DNA of 64,000 nt. Origin: Bemisia tabaci. Lineage: Eukaryota; Arthropoda; Insecta; Hemiptera; Aleyrodidae. The translations under genes and the position numbers were made by a program. Below the pieces are notes generated by a model. That model searched no databases and was not told the DNA's origin. It saw only the letters and a list, made by a program, of their open reading frames with translations. Below, piece after piece: positions 1-13,000 of the stretch (its first letter is position 1; each line of letters starts with the position of its first letter). The stretch lies in contig NC_092794.1 of assembly GCF_918797505.1 (NCBI RefSeq), positions 3,444,497 to 3,508,496 of the forward strand, given 5' to 3'.

Positions 1-1131
1 TATTAGGAAGGAGCCTGCTATCATTGAGTTGCAAACCAGCTGACACATTTTATATGAATTGTATTCCTCTATTATGTAATTTTTTGCTCTGAATATCACA
101 AAATAAATTTCTGAAACAGCTTTCAGCTTCTTTTGAGAGGAAAAAAAGTTGGTTTTCTGCATGAATGATTAGGAGAGTAAGCGTAAAGCATGCATTCAAT
201 ATTAAACACGACATCAACATCATAACCATACTCTGAATAAGTGTCTCTCTGTGCCAGTAAAATTTTGCAAAAGTAAACTAAAAATACATGAATATGCAAG
301 GTCCAATATTTTTAAACTTTGAAGCATTGGTGGATTCTAGCATCAGAATTACTTGATTCTTGGCGCACCAAGAGGTGATATAAGCTGCAGATGTACCCAG
401 GGTGTTTCAAAAGTCTTGTCTCCAATCTTTGTATGAAGGAAACAAATGAAGCCAGTAAATTGCAGGTCTTATGATCTTGAAGATTATTTCACTAGCTTCC
501 CAACGTGACATTCTTGAGCTCACTTGGTAAAAAAATTCACTGAGTTACAACGATTTTTACGCGACATATTCGCATAATCCCTCGGAAAATTTTACACCTT
601 TTCCAAGAGAACAAAAAGAAGCTAAACATTGGACCAATCTTCGAAATCAAACTGTAAAAATAAATTGCAATTTTCTTATGACGAAAATTGAAATTCAATT
701 GAAATAGAAATCAGGTCATAGGTACCTAAATTATAATGCCACTTTTAAAAGGCGGCTAACTAGCCAGGAGGCTTAGTATAGATCTACTACAATTTTATCG
801 GAATTACTCACGCACTGTAATTATGTAATATTTGTCAAACAATAAAATTGACATTTTTCTGCAAACTTATTGCGCTGTTTTTGCAAGACCTCCTGGTTGG
901 GATGACAGGATGCATTGCAAATCTGTTGGACCTGGGCAACTCAAATCGGTAGTTTTTGACTGAACGGTCAGAAATACTTACAGTGAAATGGATTAATTTT
1001 CGGCCTAAGTGCTGCATCCCGCAAAATTCGTGATACAGTGTTACGTCGCAGATATTTCTTAATTTTTTAATTTTGGGTTTAAAATCCTGAAATTAGATTT
1101 GACCAAATTTACAATGGACTCTATTTCTTAG
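1..1131. other. AT-rich stretch without recognised gene
   Basis: I see no supported gene here. The open frames are short and look like chance. It may be intron of whatever gene owns the mini-exon that follows. Confidence 0.5.
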
Positions 1132-1196
1132 GAACTGCTTGCTAGCTTGCCACAGCCCAAGATAAAACTTTGGGAACTGCTCACAGACAAAATAAG
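1132..1196 (+). CDS. Orphan internal exon, 65 nt, unidentified protein
   Basis: A pyrimidine-rich acceptor (CTATTTCTTAG) opens a 65-nt stretch that ends at a consensus donor (AAG then GTAAGTA). Read from its first base it encodes about 21 residues beginning ELLASLPQPK and ending LLTDKI, with a split AG codon at the end (phase 2). I do not recognise the protein. The strong pair of splice sites is the main evidence. It could belong to a gene whose other exons lie upstream of the window. It is also phase-compatible with an alternative acceptor of SCOT at 7083, but its acidic composition is unlike a mitochondrial presequence, so I do not assign it to SCOT. Confidence 0.35.
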
Positions 1197-2520
1197 GTAA
1201 GTATGGCATTTTTTTCTTGTTACTTATTTTGTCCATTCCTGTTTAAAAATTTTAAATTGTAAAAAGTCGATCATAGAGGAACAAATTTTTTGAGAAAATC
1301 ATCAAACCCATGTAAAAGTCTTCCTCTTTTTTTCCAAGTTTCTACATTATTAACTATTATCTTTGTTTTGGAATTTTTATCAATATTTTGTGGAAATTCA
1401 TCTGTCATCGGATGGATTAGCATGTTTTACATAGCATGCCTGTACCTTTTTGATGGGTAAATCCTGTGATTTTTTGTAAGAATATGCTGTTAAAACAGCA
1501 TACTCATTATAGCATTAGTTTTAAACGCCCATTGATTTGCCCGCCAATGACGCTTACGGAACTATACCTTTGGTCAGCTCAAACCACCAGTTTGACAAGC
1601 ACCAGGTCTTACAATCGGCCCTTGTTAAGTGGGTCATTCAGCGGCTTGCGGCATGCAAGCGCGGAACGGGCGCTGGCGCCTACAAACCTAACAGGGATAC
1701 TTAACGCATTGCGCAATGCGTGAAGTATCCCTGTTAGGTTTGTAGGCGCCACAGAGTGACACGGCGCGGCGCTTCAACCAACCATTTCGCGACAGAGGTG
1801 TTATAAGTACACAGTATCATACCATTTACGAAATTGAAGACGCTCCGACGTATTAAGAATGACAAGCGTCCTTTAAGAATACGGAGCTTTCCTGGCAAAA
1901 TGAATCAAGATACTAAGGAACAAAATGAAAGCAGTAGTCCAAAAACTCACTGAGTCTTAACATCCGTATTTACTTATAATAACGTTTAGTATAATTTTTG
2001 AATTTCACCAGAGAAAAAAGTGACTTGAAAGTGTTTTCGATTTAGGCAAAAACATTCTTGAGTGGGCCGTCAAGATTTTACTTTGAATACAAAATAAAAT
2101 CCATAATTACTTTACTGTATGTAGAAAAGGTACAAAACATTGTTACCTAATAATTGCAGTACTTGTGCTATATTTAGATAAAGTTGTTTCTTTCTTCCAA
2201 AAATAAGATTGTGTGAACACAGAACTTTAAAATACACTTGGAATAGTAGAAAAAAGACTATGGAATAAACGAAATTTGAAATACAATTTTGTACTAATGT
2301 ACAAATTTGGAAATTTATAATTGGAGACTTTTTGGGTAAAAGAGCGTATACTTAAGGCTCACAATGCGGTTAAGATTGTGAAGCTCTTTATGGCGTTTGC
2401 GGCAGACGAAATTCATTCACAGTCGACTTACAGTTGTTCTCATATAGTGAGGGAAAAATCGGAACAGATTTAGGGAAAAATTTATAGCATAACATGTCGG
2501 ATGAGTTCCACTTATAACTA
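1197..2520. other. Non-coding stretch
   Basis: Apart from the hairpin at 1675-1750 I see nothing supported. The frame that runs across 1466-1723 is partly made of one hairpin arm. Confidence 0.5.
1675..1750. repeat. 76-bp near-perfect hairpin
   Basis: Two 38-nt arms meet head to head at GCATTGC/GCAATGC with no loop and one visible mismatch. The arm carries GCGCCTACAA at its outer end and CACGCATTGCG inside. Both are also the core of the roughly 70-bp repeat units near 39848, 41480 and 50158, so this looks like the inverted form of that family. Confidence 0.85.
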
Positions 2521-2771
2521 TACTGCCGTGCTAAGGAAGAACGCCGTATGAACCTTCAGGCGTTGCCAAATTTCCTTTGATATAACGCAAATTTCCTGGT
2601 AAAGTTAAAAATATTTCCCTTCCACTTATTCAGAAAATTTTGTTCGCAATCTCACCTTAAGATTTTGAAAATTTAAAGGAAAAATATTCATAACTTTCCT
2701 CAAAAATAACATTTTATCGAAGGAAAGGCAGCTCTCGAATGTTCATACGGCGTTCTTCCTAAGCACGGCAC
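2521..2771. mobile_element. MITE family A, copy 1
   Basis: Terminal inverted repeats TACTGCCGTGCTAAGGAAGA at the left and the complement (TCCTAAGCACGGCA) at the right bound about 250 bp of AT-rich non-coding DNA. Nine more copies with the same ends occur in the window. No transposase frame is present, so it is non-autonomous. Confidence 0.85.
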
Positions 2772-2887
2772 TTAGCACTAATTTGCACAATCTTGGTGGT
2801 ATGCTTTGCAAGTCACCGAAAAATTCCTCAATTTCTAAACTATACAATATAAAGTGCAATATAACGATGGCTAAGTGCGACGTGGAA

Positions 2888-5092
2888 GCCGCCACTGCAG
2901 TTTTGACCATTAAGGCCGTAGTGTAAGGGCGCTAAAGCCGGGGTTGTATTTCGCAAACAGATAATTTTTGCAGAATAATTAAAAATTAAGATGAAGGAGT
3001 AATTTAACTAAATAATAAACGGAACTCAAATCTACAATATAATGCAAAACAATTTGGAAAATCTCGTCATGTAAATACAGAAGATTCGAAAACGCCTTCA
3101 ATTGAAGCGTGATACCTCACGCGTTCCGGGGAGATCAAAAAGTTGTATCCCTGCGCCTTAGCAAGGCGATGGAGGTTGAATATTGAAGCAGCGTCTCCGC
3201 CTGGTTTTTTGGCTTTCCTGTGCCGCTACTGCAATTTCGACCGTTAAGGCCGTAGTTTAAGGGCGCTAAAATATTTCGCATAAAGATAATTGTTGCAGAA
3301 TAATTAAAAATTAAGAAGCAGGAATAATTTCACTAAATAATAAAAGGATCTCAAATCTGCAATATAATGCAAAATAATTTGGAAAATCTTGTCGTGTAAA
3401 TACAGAAGATTCGAAAACGCCTTCAATTGAAGCGTGATACCTCACGCGTTCCGGGGAGTTCAAATAGTTGTATACCTGCGCCTTAGCAAGGCGATGGAAG
3501 TTGAATATTGAAGCAGCGTCCCCACCTGGTTTTTCGGCTTTCCTGGGCCGCTACTGCAGTGTCGACCGTTAAGGCCGTAGTTTAAGGGCACTAAAGCCAG
3601 GATTGTATTTCTCAAAAAGATAATTGTTGCAGAATAATTAAAAATTAAGAAGCAGGAATAATTTAACTAAATAATAAAAGGAACTCAAATCTACAATGTA
3701 TTGCAAACAAATTTGGAACAAATCGCCCCCTAACAATTTGCCACGGAGGTCCCGAAGGGGCCACCGCGGCGAATTTTTTTCGAGTCATCGATTTTTTCCC
3801 TTAATGTAGTAATTTCCTTATCCTTTTTAATCACTAAAAGGCCCCGAATTCCTTAATTTGTCTCTAAGAGACATGTAAAGTCGCCAAATGAATTTGTGAT
3901 GAAGGGACCCCCGATGAATCCTGAGAATGAGTTTTTTTGAAGTACAAGAACTGTAGAATCCAACTCCAATAATGCCTACGTGTTTAAAAAGTGTGAAATT
4001 TTCAAAATTTACCGGGGAGGGCCCCCGCACCTTCTTAGAAGGGCCCCCAAATGACAGGAGGGGCCCTTACATTTAGGTCTCCTCCTAACTTTTCGACTAC
4101 CAGTCCGCCCATGTAGCCGCTACTGCAGTTTTGACCATTAAGGCCGTAGTGTAAGGGCGCTAAAGCCAGGGTTGTATTTCGCAAACAGATAATTTTTGCA
4201 GAATAATTAAAAATTAAGATGCAGGAGTAATTTAACTAAATAATAAACGGAACTCAAATCTACAATATAATGCAAACAATTTGGAAAATCTCGTCATGTG
4301 AATACAGAAGATTCGAAAACGCCTTCAATTGAGGCGTGATACCTCACGCGTTCCGGAGAGTTCAAAGAGTTGTATCCCTGCGCCTTAGCAAGGCGATGGA
4401 AGTTTAATATTGGGGTATCGTCCCCGCCTGGTTTTTCGGCTTTCCTGTGCCGCTCCTGCGGGTTCCATTGTTAAGGCCGTAGTTTAAGGGCAATGAAGCC
4501 AGGGTAGTATTTCGCAAATGGATAATTTTTGCAGAATAATTAAAAATTAAGAAGCAGGAGTAATTTAACTAAATAATAAAAGGAACTCAAATCAACAATA
4601 TAATGCAAAACAATTTGGAAAATCTCGTCATGTAAATACAGAAGATTCGAAAACGCCTTCAAATGAGGCGTGATACCTCACGCGTTCCGGAGAGTTCAAA
4701 TAGTTGTATCCCTGCGCCTTAGCAAGGCGATGGAAGTTTAATATTGGAGTAGCGTCCCCGTTTGGTTTTTCGGCTTTCCTGTACCGCTTTTGCAGTTTCG
4801 GTCGTTAAGGCTGGAGTTTAAGGGCGCTAAAGCCAGGTTTGTATTTCGCAAAAAGATAATTTTTGCAGAATAATTAAAAATTAAGACGCAGGAGTAATTT
4901 AACCAAATAATAAACGGAACTCAAATCTACAATATACTGCAAAACAATTTTGGAAAATCTCGTCATGTAAATACAGAAGATTCGAAAACGCCTTCAATTG
5001 AAGCGTGATACCTCACGCGTTCCGGGAGTTCAAATAGTTGTATCCCTGCGCCTTAGCAAGGCGATGGAAATTTAATATTGAAGCAGCGTCCC
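2888..5092. repeat. Tandem array of about 330-bp units (six units)
   Basis: Units begin with CCGCTACTGCAG-like sequence near 2888, 3222, 3547, 4116, 4449 and 4782, spaced 325-334 bp. Shared landmarks include TTAAGGCCGTAGT, GCAGAATAATTAAAAATTAAG, GATACCTCACGCGTTCC and CCTTAGCAAGGCGATGG. The third unit breaks off near 3722 and the array resumes at 4116 after unrelated DNA. No coding frame is conserved between units, so this is satellite-like. Confidence 0.9.
3723..4115. repeat. Insert interrupting the 330-bp array
   Basis: About 390 bp of unrelated sequence replace the second half of array unit three. Its right end (about 4004-4110, with GGGCCCCCAAATGACAGGAG and TAGGTCTCCTCCTAACTTTT) recurs at 5093-5190 just past the last array unit. 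The same segment therefore sits at two array boundaries. Confidence 0.6.
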
Positions 5093-5190
5093 ATTTTCAA
5101 AATTTACCTTCTTAGAAGGGCCCCCAAATGACAGGAGGGGCCCTTACATTTAGGTCTCCTCCTAACTTTTCAACTACCAGTCGCTCATGG
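5093..5190. repeat. Second copy of the array-insert end
   Basis: Closely matches 4004-4110 (TTCAAAATTTACC, then the GGGCCCCCAAATGACAGGAG block, then TCCTCCTAACTTTT), lacking the GC-rich bases in between. It marks the right edge of the tandem array. Confidence 0.75.
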
Positions 5191-6221
5191 TGGAAATTAG
5201 GGGTGCTTCAGAGTGTAGCCGTTTGATTAGGAGTGGGAGGGGGGGGGGGACGAATTTGTAAGCCCAAACCCAAGCAATAATCTGTTCCATCTGGCAACAG
5301 GGACGAGGAAAGTGTAAACAAAAGAAAATCCTAACCTCTACCTCCGATTGATGGCCCTGGCTGGTGTGTGATTTTTGTGATAAGGACCATTCTCATTAGT
5401 TATTCCTAATTATATTATGATAACTTTCTGACCGAGCAAAAATAAGTGATTATTTTTTTATGTTCAGTAAGCAACAGCAATGAACAATTAAGTGTCATTT
5501 ACCAGTGTGTTCATTACTCACACAATTTCATTCACCTCTTCAAGAGAATGGCTCATATAACTCTTCTTCGATGTGAAAAATTTATTTTTCACCCTTTGGT
5601 AAGCCAAATACATTCCTTCAGTCCAGCATACCATTCTGAATGACACTAAAATATCATCACGAAAATCATTTTTACAGAGCAGAGAAGTAAAACTAAAAAC
5701 TTTGATCAGACATTATGCCTTTAAGATTTTAGATTCTTCTACTTTGTAATCATTCAGACTGTACGCAAGTACCCAACAGTCACCATATATGCATACCTCT
5801 ATATCAAGGGGTTCTTATGTCCTTGTGCATTAAGTATTACAATTACAATTTTTAACCATCATGTCAGTCAGTCCTGTGGCACAGGGTGTATTTTCAGGTG
5901 TCTAGCATCAGGATTATCCTGATGCTATCAGGATTTGAGGTCAATCAGGATTTAATCCCAATTTCATCAGGATTTGAGGAAAAATCGGTTGTAAAATCAG
6001 GATTTGAGAAAAGTCGACCGTCCGATTGGATTTTTTTATCAAGCTATTTTTGTGAAGTTGCATTCACCCAAATTCAAATTCACACAAATCAGGATTTGAT
6101 AAAATTGTGAAATCAGGATTAAGCAGTCAAAAATCAGGAATTCATCAGGATTTCCCAAAATGAAATAAATCTAGACACTCTGATTTTGTAGTCAAGTTAA
6201 TTTGAACGTTTTTTCTCTTAT
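5191..6221. other. Non-coding stretch with interspersed ATCAGGATTT repeats
   Basis: No gene seen. From about 5909 to 6155 the word ATCAGGATTT (often followed by GA) recurs about nine or ten times at irregular spacing. The short frame at 5886-6110 is made of this repeat and is not a convincing gene. Confidence 0.55.
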
Positions 6222-6377
6222 ATAGCTTGCGCATTGTATGTTGAGACACACGTCAAAGTATTGTTTATGTCACCATTCACCAGTGGTGCCACCTGACTGC
6301 ATGCATTAACTGTTGAGTGGTGCGAATTTAGAGCTAATCGAAGATTGACGTTTGTCTCAACATACGATGTGCGAGCT
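6222..6377. repeat. Short inverted-repeat element, about 155 bp
   Basis: The arms (left AGCTTGCGCATTGTATGTTG, right CAACATACGATGTGCGAGCT) are about 35 nt long and imperfect, around a non-coding centre. It looks like a small MITE; no other copy was noticed. Confidence 0.6.
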
Positions 6378-6980
6378 CTAGCCTAGAAGTTATTTGGATT
6401 CCCACTGTACGTATTCCAGTAAATATCGCCTATCCTTAGCAGATCATCATAGGTCCTAGAGCACCGAAAAACTTGACGTACGTTAACATATTGTAAAATA
6501 TAATTAATGCTCTTTCATGACTCCTTTATCAAAGATATTGAATCAAGAAGACTATGCATGTAAGCCGAAGCCCGTGACACTTCTGAGTCATTTGAATGGC
6601 GCACCAATCGATGAGTGTAGAGCGCCAGCTTTGCATTGGTGAGCTTAGTTGGCCCACCGCGCATGCGTAGTAGCGGCCCAAGTGAATTTTTTTCTGATCG
6701 AGAGGCACTTTACTCAGTCGGTAATTAGTTCGGAAAAGTGGAATCTTGCAATTTGTCTCTAAATCATACGCTCTATAACTTTTGTCTTTAGAAATTTTGT
6801 CTGAAAATGGATTCAAAACGAGTTATCCGCGAAAAACTGAGTGTGGATTGATTCTCCATTGCCTCTCTGCAGTCTCTTTGAGTGCATGGAAATCACCGTT
6901 CTCTTCCCCTCCCTGCCCGCCCATTACGGAGTGCTATCAATCCTGTCACGCTTTGTTCTCACAGTGCTGATGCACTGCGC

Positions 6981-7031
6981 ATGCCATGGTCTACACAATT
7001 CAATGTCTTTGCCCCTTCAATCAGTCTAATT
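6981..7031 (+). CDS. SCOT: Candidate SCOT first coding exon
   Basis: An ATG at 6981 opens 17 codons ([17 protein letters not shown]) ending at a GTGAGC donor, in phase 0 with an acceptor (ATATATTTTCAG) at 7074. The joined N-terminus is hydrophobic and basic with little acid, as expected of a mitochondrial presequence. The implied intron is only 43 nt, unusually short for an insect, so the call is tentative; the true first exon may lie further upstream. Confidence 0.35.
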
Positions 7032-10000
7032 GTGAGCAAGTATTCATTTTTTTTTTATGTAAATATATTTTCAGCCTTGCAGAGCTCTTTTGAAGCTTAC
7101 CGGTGAAATTAAGAATTTTCATCTCAGTTCAAAGCATAATGATAAAGAGGAGAAAGATAATGATGCTGATACTAACAGGGTTCAGTCCTTCGTCAAGTCT
7201 ATACAAGACAGAAAAGGCAAGGTTTATAATAACGCTTTAGAGGCGATTGGTGACGTCAAGAGTGGGAGTACTCTTCTTGTTGGAGGTATGTTCGCAAAAT
7301 TTCTCTTTTCTCAGTTTTTCACTAAATTAAATTTTGTTATGTGAGGAGGTAGCCAAGTGCCAAATGGACGTATTTATGCTATATGGAACTATGTGCAAGT
7401 GAAAAGATGGGTGTGCTTGTTAGTGGTCGGACCATAAGAATGAATGGGGATTTTGAAGCGCCAGTGACATCAGCGGCGACGATCGAGATGCATAACGGTG
7501 ACGAGCTCGTCGTCAGGGCGGTTTAACTCATGAGCCCTGTCCACAATGCTCTTATCATATGTCCACTGCTCACGAGTTAGCGCTCAGTTCCTTTTGATTT
7601 AATGTCAAATCCCGCTTTTTCATTTTCTCAAAAGGAACTATATCCACCTTTACGTTGTTTCTTATCCAGCTTCCATAAGCACACCCCATTTTTTTGCTTG
7701 CTTGTAGTTCCTTTTAGCATAAATACGTCCAAATAGTATTCATTCCAGTCTTGTAAGACTCAATATTTGACATCTATGGAAAAACTTACGTACCTCCCGG
7801 GTAATTCCATGATAACTTACAGGAAATATGGATTGCGCAACACTTTAAAAATGAAACTACTCTAATTTGACCAAATTCCATTATTTGACTCTAAAGGTAT
7901 CAAACTCCCTTTTTCCAGCTGAGGCACAAAATATTTTGTGGATTTTTCGGAAATTTGTCTTTAGTTAAAATTTACTGCCATGTTGTGCAAAGAGACAGCA
8001 AGTATCGATGGCTTAAGCCCCTCCTTTTAATGTTTGCGAAAGCCTTCTCTATCATTTATCTTTCTTTCTTTATTTTTTTTAACAAGTTACTGCCTGCGAA
8101 ATAATAAATAGAAGGTTAGGTAGTTTGCTTTAAAGGATGAAAATAATTTCCTAAAATTTCAACTTCAACCGGAGAAATTCTCAACGCCTCAAATTTTCAG
8201 TCTTATGAGGAATATATGCAATATTTATTTTTTACTTTATCATTATTTTATCTTGTTTATTTGGATCGCAGGTTTTGGATTATGTGGTATCCCTGAAAGC
8301 TTAATTACAGCCCTCTTAAAAACCGAAATCAATGACTTGACAGTTGTTAGTAACAATGCTGGAGTTGATAATTATGGACTTGGACTGTGGTTGAAAGACA
8401 AAAGGATTCGTAAGATGATCTCTTCTTACGTCGGAGAGAATGCAGAGTTTGAGAAGCAGTATTTGTCGGGTGAATTAGAGGTTGAACTCACTCCCCAGGT
8501 AAAGATTGATTCAGCAATGCAAAAAGATGTCTCCTCACTTAAAAGCCGTGGAAAGGGACACACGAACTTCATGTGTGCCACATGAAGGAAGCCCAAAGTT
8601 CAGATGCTGTGCTTCAATTTTCAAATGTCTTACTGAGTCATTAAGTTGTAATTCATTATGCAGAGTGTTACAACTTTCCTCATAATCAAGTCTTTCAAAT
8701 ATGTCTTTCAATAAACAAACTGAAATTTATTTTTGATTGATAATGTCAGGGTTAGTTCTTACTTACCTTCAGGCCGGAATCATAAAGTAAAAAACAAAAC
8801 TTCATAGCTACCTGTTGTCTATGGACGTTATTTATGCTGAAAGACTATTGTGTTAAGAAAGCTAGGAGCGAAGAAACGAACCAAGAAACAAGGCAGTAAA
8901 AAACATGCTGTAATAAATCAGCCACAGGAACTTTTTAGGCAAGTGTTATGTATAGCAATTTGGCCTAGTGCATCACTAAGAGCAACTGTTTGACTCCAAT
9001 TAGAAGGGGAAGTCAAAACTATACAAATGGTGGCCAGGGCTAAGATAGTCTGGCTATTTTTGGGTTCTTTCTTGTATTTGTACGTAGTATCTTTTCAAAT
9101 GTAATACATATATTTTAACATTTTGCAGACTACATTTTGATATCTGCTTGCGTTTGCACCCTGCAAAAAAGTGTTTAGTACTTTTGAGACACCATTTACA
9201 AATAATCAAATGAAAATGTCGCAAATTTTCATGTGAAAAAATGTGTCTTACAAAGAAAACTGAAACATTGTAATTGACTTACAACCCTTTTGCTTCAAGT
9301 GGCAGAATACCTCTACCTCTAACATATGCCCTGTGACTTTTTTTATTAATGAGGAACTGTAGTCCAGTACAAATGAGGTGCAAAGGATGCCATGCACCTA
9401 AAAATCGAACTTGTGAGCCAAGGTGACACATTGTGCTGTGGGGATGCAAAGAATTACTGCGCGCTGATTGACATGAGACATGTGGTATTTTGAAGGCATC
9501 ACTTATGTTTCCTTTGGTGCCCTGATTGATTCAAAAGCCAATTTTACTTATGCATAAGAAAATGTGTGATTGCACGCAGTCAGATTTATTGATTTTTGTG
9601 TTCCTAGCTCCAAAATTGTGTTAGAGGATAATAGGATGCATTTCTACCAAACAGACCTATGTGCAGGTGAGAAATATGGGGTGTGCTCTAGAAAGCTGCA
9701 TAAGAAGCAATGTAACAGTGCGCGTGATTCCTTTTGAAGAATTGGAAAAGCGGGATATTACATTCTATCAAACAGACCTATGTGACCTAGGGAGAAAAAT
9801 CCTAATTGATTTGATGTCTTGTGACGCGAGAAGTATTCTTGTTAGTTTATTTTACACTAGTCGTTATACCAGGTAAAATAACCTCACGTGAAACGGTATG
9901 TTTTATACGTTGTAACAGGGAACTTTAGCTGAAAGAATTCGTGCAGGGGGTGCTGGAATTCCTGCTTTTTATACGCCGACTGGACAAGGAACTTTGATCG

Positions 10001-13000
10001 AAGAGGGAGGAGCTCCAATTAAATATTCCTCTGATGGCGGAGTAGCCATTGCAAGTCAAGGCCGCCAAGCTCAAATGTTTAACGGCCGGAACTACATTTT
10101 AGAAACAGCTATCATTGGCGACTTCTCCTTTATCAAAGCATGGAAAGCGGATCCTTTGGGAAATTTAATTTTTAGGTGAGTGACCTATAAAGTGCAATTC
10201 AGGTAATTATTAAGTTTTGCTTAGTGAGAAGCTCTGCTAAGCGTATATAAGTTTAATATACAGTTAGGTTTAATTTTTGGCTGACATTTTTGGTTTGTTT
10301 TTTTTTATGAAATAGAATCAATTGAAGAACAGTTGCCATCAAATTTTAGACGTACTCCATGTAAGCCGCAGCCGCATCCTAACCTGCCTCACGCACCCAA
10401 GATGGTTATGACTCCCAATCCTCCAAGATTAGCCCCTTACTATGATAAATATTACACGGAAATGAAACATCATAACTCAAAAACAAAAAAGTTAGGATGG
10501 GCGAAGTAGTTTTTTACCCATCTCAGTTTATTGTTTTTTTTCTTACTTACCGATAAATTGAGCTATGAGCCTGAAATTAGTCACACTTACTCTTGAAGTT
10601 TTGAGGACCTTAAGCAGTTCCTGAGAATGGCAAGTGTTTACATCCACCAAGTGAATTTTCAAACATGTATGTAAATTTCAATTTCCTTTGTACTTTGCAG
10701 GAAAACTGCCAGAAATTTTAACTCTCCTATGTGCCGTGCTGGAAAAACTGTAATTGCTGAAGTCGAAGAGATTGTCGAGATCGGTGACTTAGATCCTGAC
10801 CATGTGCATGTTCCAGGTATTTTCGTAGACAGAATCATCAAAGCAGAAGTACTGGAGAAAAGGATAGAAGTAAGCTTTCACTGTACTTTTAATTTACTTG
10901 ATCCTATTGCAGGTTTATTGATTTTGTTAAAGCAACATCAACAACCACTGTGACGTTGAATTTAAGTTGACCAATTCGTTGAGTCAGAAGGAAGATTCCC
11001 TAATTTATTTCTTCCATTTAGTTTAATTGCCAAGATGTAGCGGGTAAATTTTCTACTGCACTTTGTTTGTTTTGAATGCATGTGCCCAGACCCAAAAGAG
11101 GTAACAACAAGGTCTAAAAACTGTCCCGCATAAGTTTTGACCCTTTCATCATTATTTCGGTCACCAGACCAAGCACAAATGAATGAATAATTCACATTGG
11201 AGTCCAAGGAGACAAGAAGCTCCATGATAGGTGTGTTTCATATTTTTTTGAAAGTCAAAAGTGTTCGAGGGGGAATGTTATCAGTGCGTGGTACTTCAAT
11301 ACATAGATAGAAAAGCCTGATGTCTCAAGTCTGAGGTCTACAGGTCTTACTTTTTTTTTGCAAAATTGACGAATGTTTGTGATTTTATTGCTTTTGGTGA
11401 ATGAAGAACCAAAGTACGAACAAAATGAAAATTTACGCATCTATAAAGACACTTCGCATTTTGCAAAAATAAACTATTCCCAACCTTGATTCCAAAGCTC
11501 CAAGGTTGTACATTTTTGGTGCTAAGTCTGTGGATTACACATTAAATAATCTATTTAGAGGGTTGTCACTCATTCATGTTCTGTTTCAGCGAATTAAATT
11601 GAACAAGAAAAATGATGAATCCTCAACGGTGGCTTCGACACCTGCAGCTGAAATGAGAGAACGCATAATTAAAAGAGTTGCCTTAGAATTCAAAAATGGA
11701 ATGTATGGTATCCTTTTTAAACGAATAGAAAACAATGATAAAATTTCCTAATCCATGATGCTGTCATATTACATTCTACCTCAAAGGTCTGTTGTGATTT
11801 GCTCTGAGGTGGAACTGGCTTTTTCACTAAATTAAAAAGAAAAAATACAATTTACGACTCTTGCATTTCAAAATTCGTTTTAAAACAATTTTAATTTCGG
11901 ATCGGTTTTGCCGATCAATCTTCAGCAATGCCAGCAACTGATTAGGAATCCCCCGGATTTTTACGGTTTATTACATTACCTTCTCATTTTTGTCCTCATT
12001 TTTAGCATGAAAAATAATACAAAAATCAGTTAACTGACTTTTGCCCAAAGTTCTGTGTAGAAGTTCATTTTTCCTTAACACAAGTTCAGTCAATTTGGGT
12101 ATTGGTATGCCTATGTTGGCTAGCAATTACATTTTACCAGGAATGACGGTGACTCTGCAGAGTGAGAATGGTGTTCTAGGTTTGGGAGGATATCCATCTA
12201 GTAAAAAAGAAGTTGATCCAGACTTGATAAATGCTGGAAAAGAAACAGTGACTGTCGTCGATGGAGCCAGCTACTTTGGAAGTGACGAAAGTTTTGCTAT
12301 GATTCGAGGGTTGGTAACATTACGTTTTTTTCACCTCTATTTTCAAGATTGTCTCATTGAAAATATATGTGTGAAATCTGAGAAATTCACACACGAGATG
12401 AGGACCTAATACCTCCACTTATTTTGGCAAAGTTTGTACTGGTTGAAAGCTTACAGAGAACCTTTTCCTCTCGATCTTGTATTTGCTCCCGATGAGGTCT
12501 CTTGCACTTTGTCAGTACCTGGAAATAGCATTTAAAGCTGTCCTTTTTTGCGTTGACCAACAAACGACCATCTTGTCTTAGTAGTCCGAGGCACTATTTT
12601 GACCTCCTTGCGTGAAAATTCAGTGGAAGGTGTGATTCCCAGTAAAGATTTTATACTTGAAAAGGTTTCTTTTCTCATGTCTCTCTCTTTATCCATTTAC
12701 TAACTTCAGACACGTCTTCCCATGTGATTTTCATGTTTTTCACAATCTTGATGTCTTGTTATTGCAATTTCCTCATTCTTTTTATACTACTTCTCGTGAA
12801 ATTCAAATTTATATGAGTTTTCGCTTGTTTTCTGGGCTCATCCATCCAGTTTCTGCATGAGTAAATGATAATAATTACCAGAATCATTGTTAATAGGTAA
12901 CATACTTATTTGAATTTATATTTCTAAGAAAATTGCACACATATACGGACATCAAAGGAAAGAGGGAACATGACTGTTTGATTAAATATCAAAATTTAGT

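Noticed and set aside
6529..7106. Overlapping frames just upstream of SCOT
   Set aside because: None continues in frame into the SCOT exon at 7075; only the short 6981-7031 piece has fitting phase and a donor.
9661..9876. 71-codon frame within SCOT intron 2
   Set aside because: Not part of the SCOT protein; contains two partial copies of the family H end (CAAACAGACCTATGTG).
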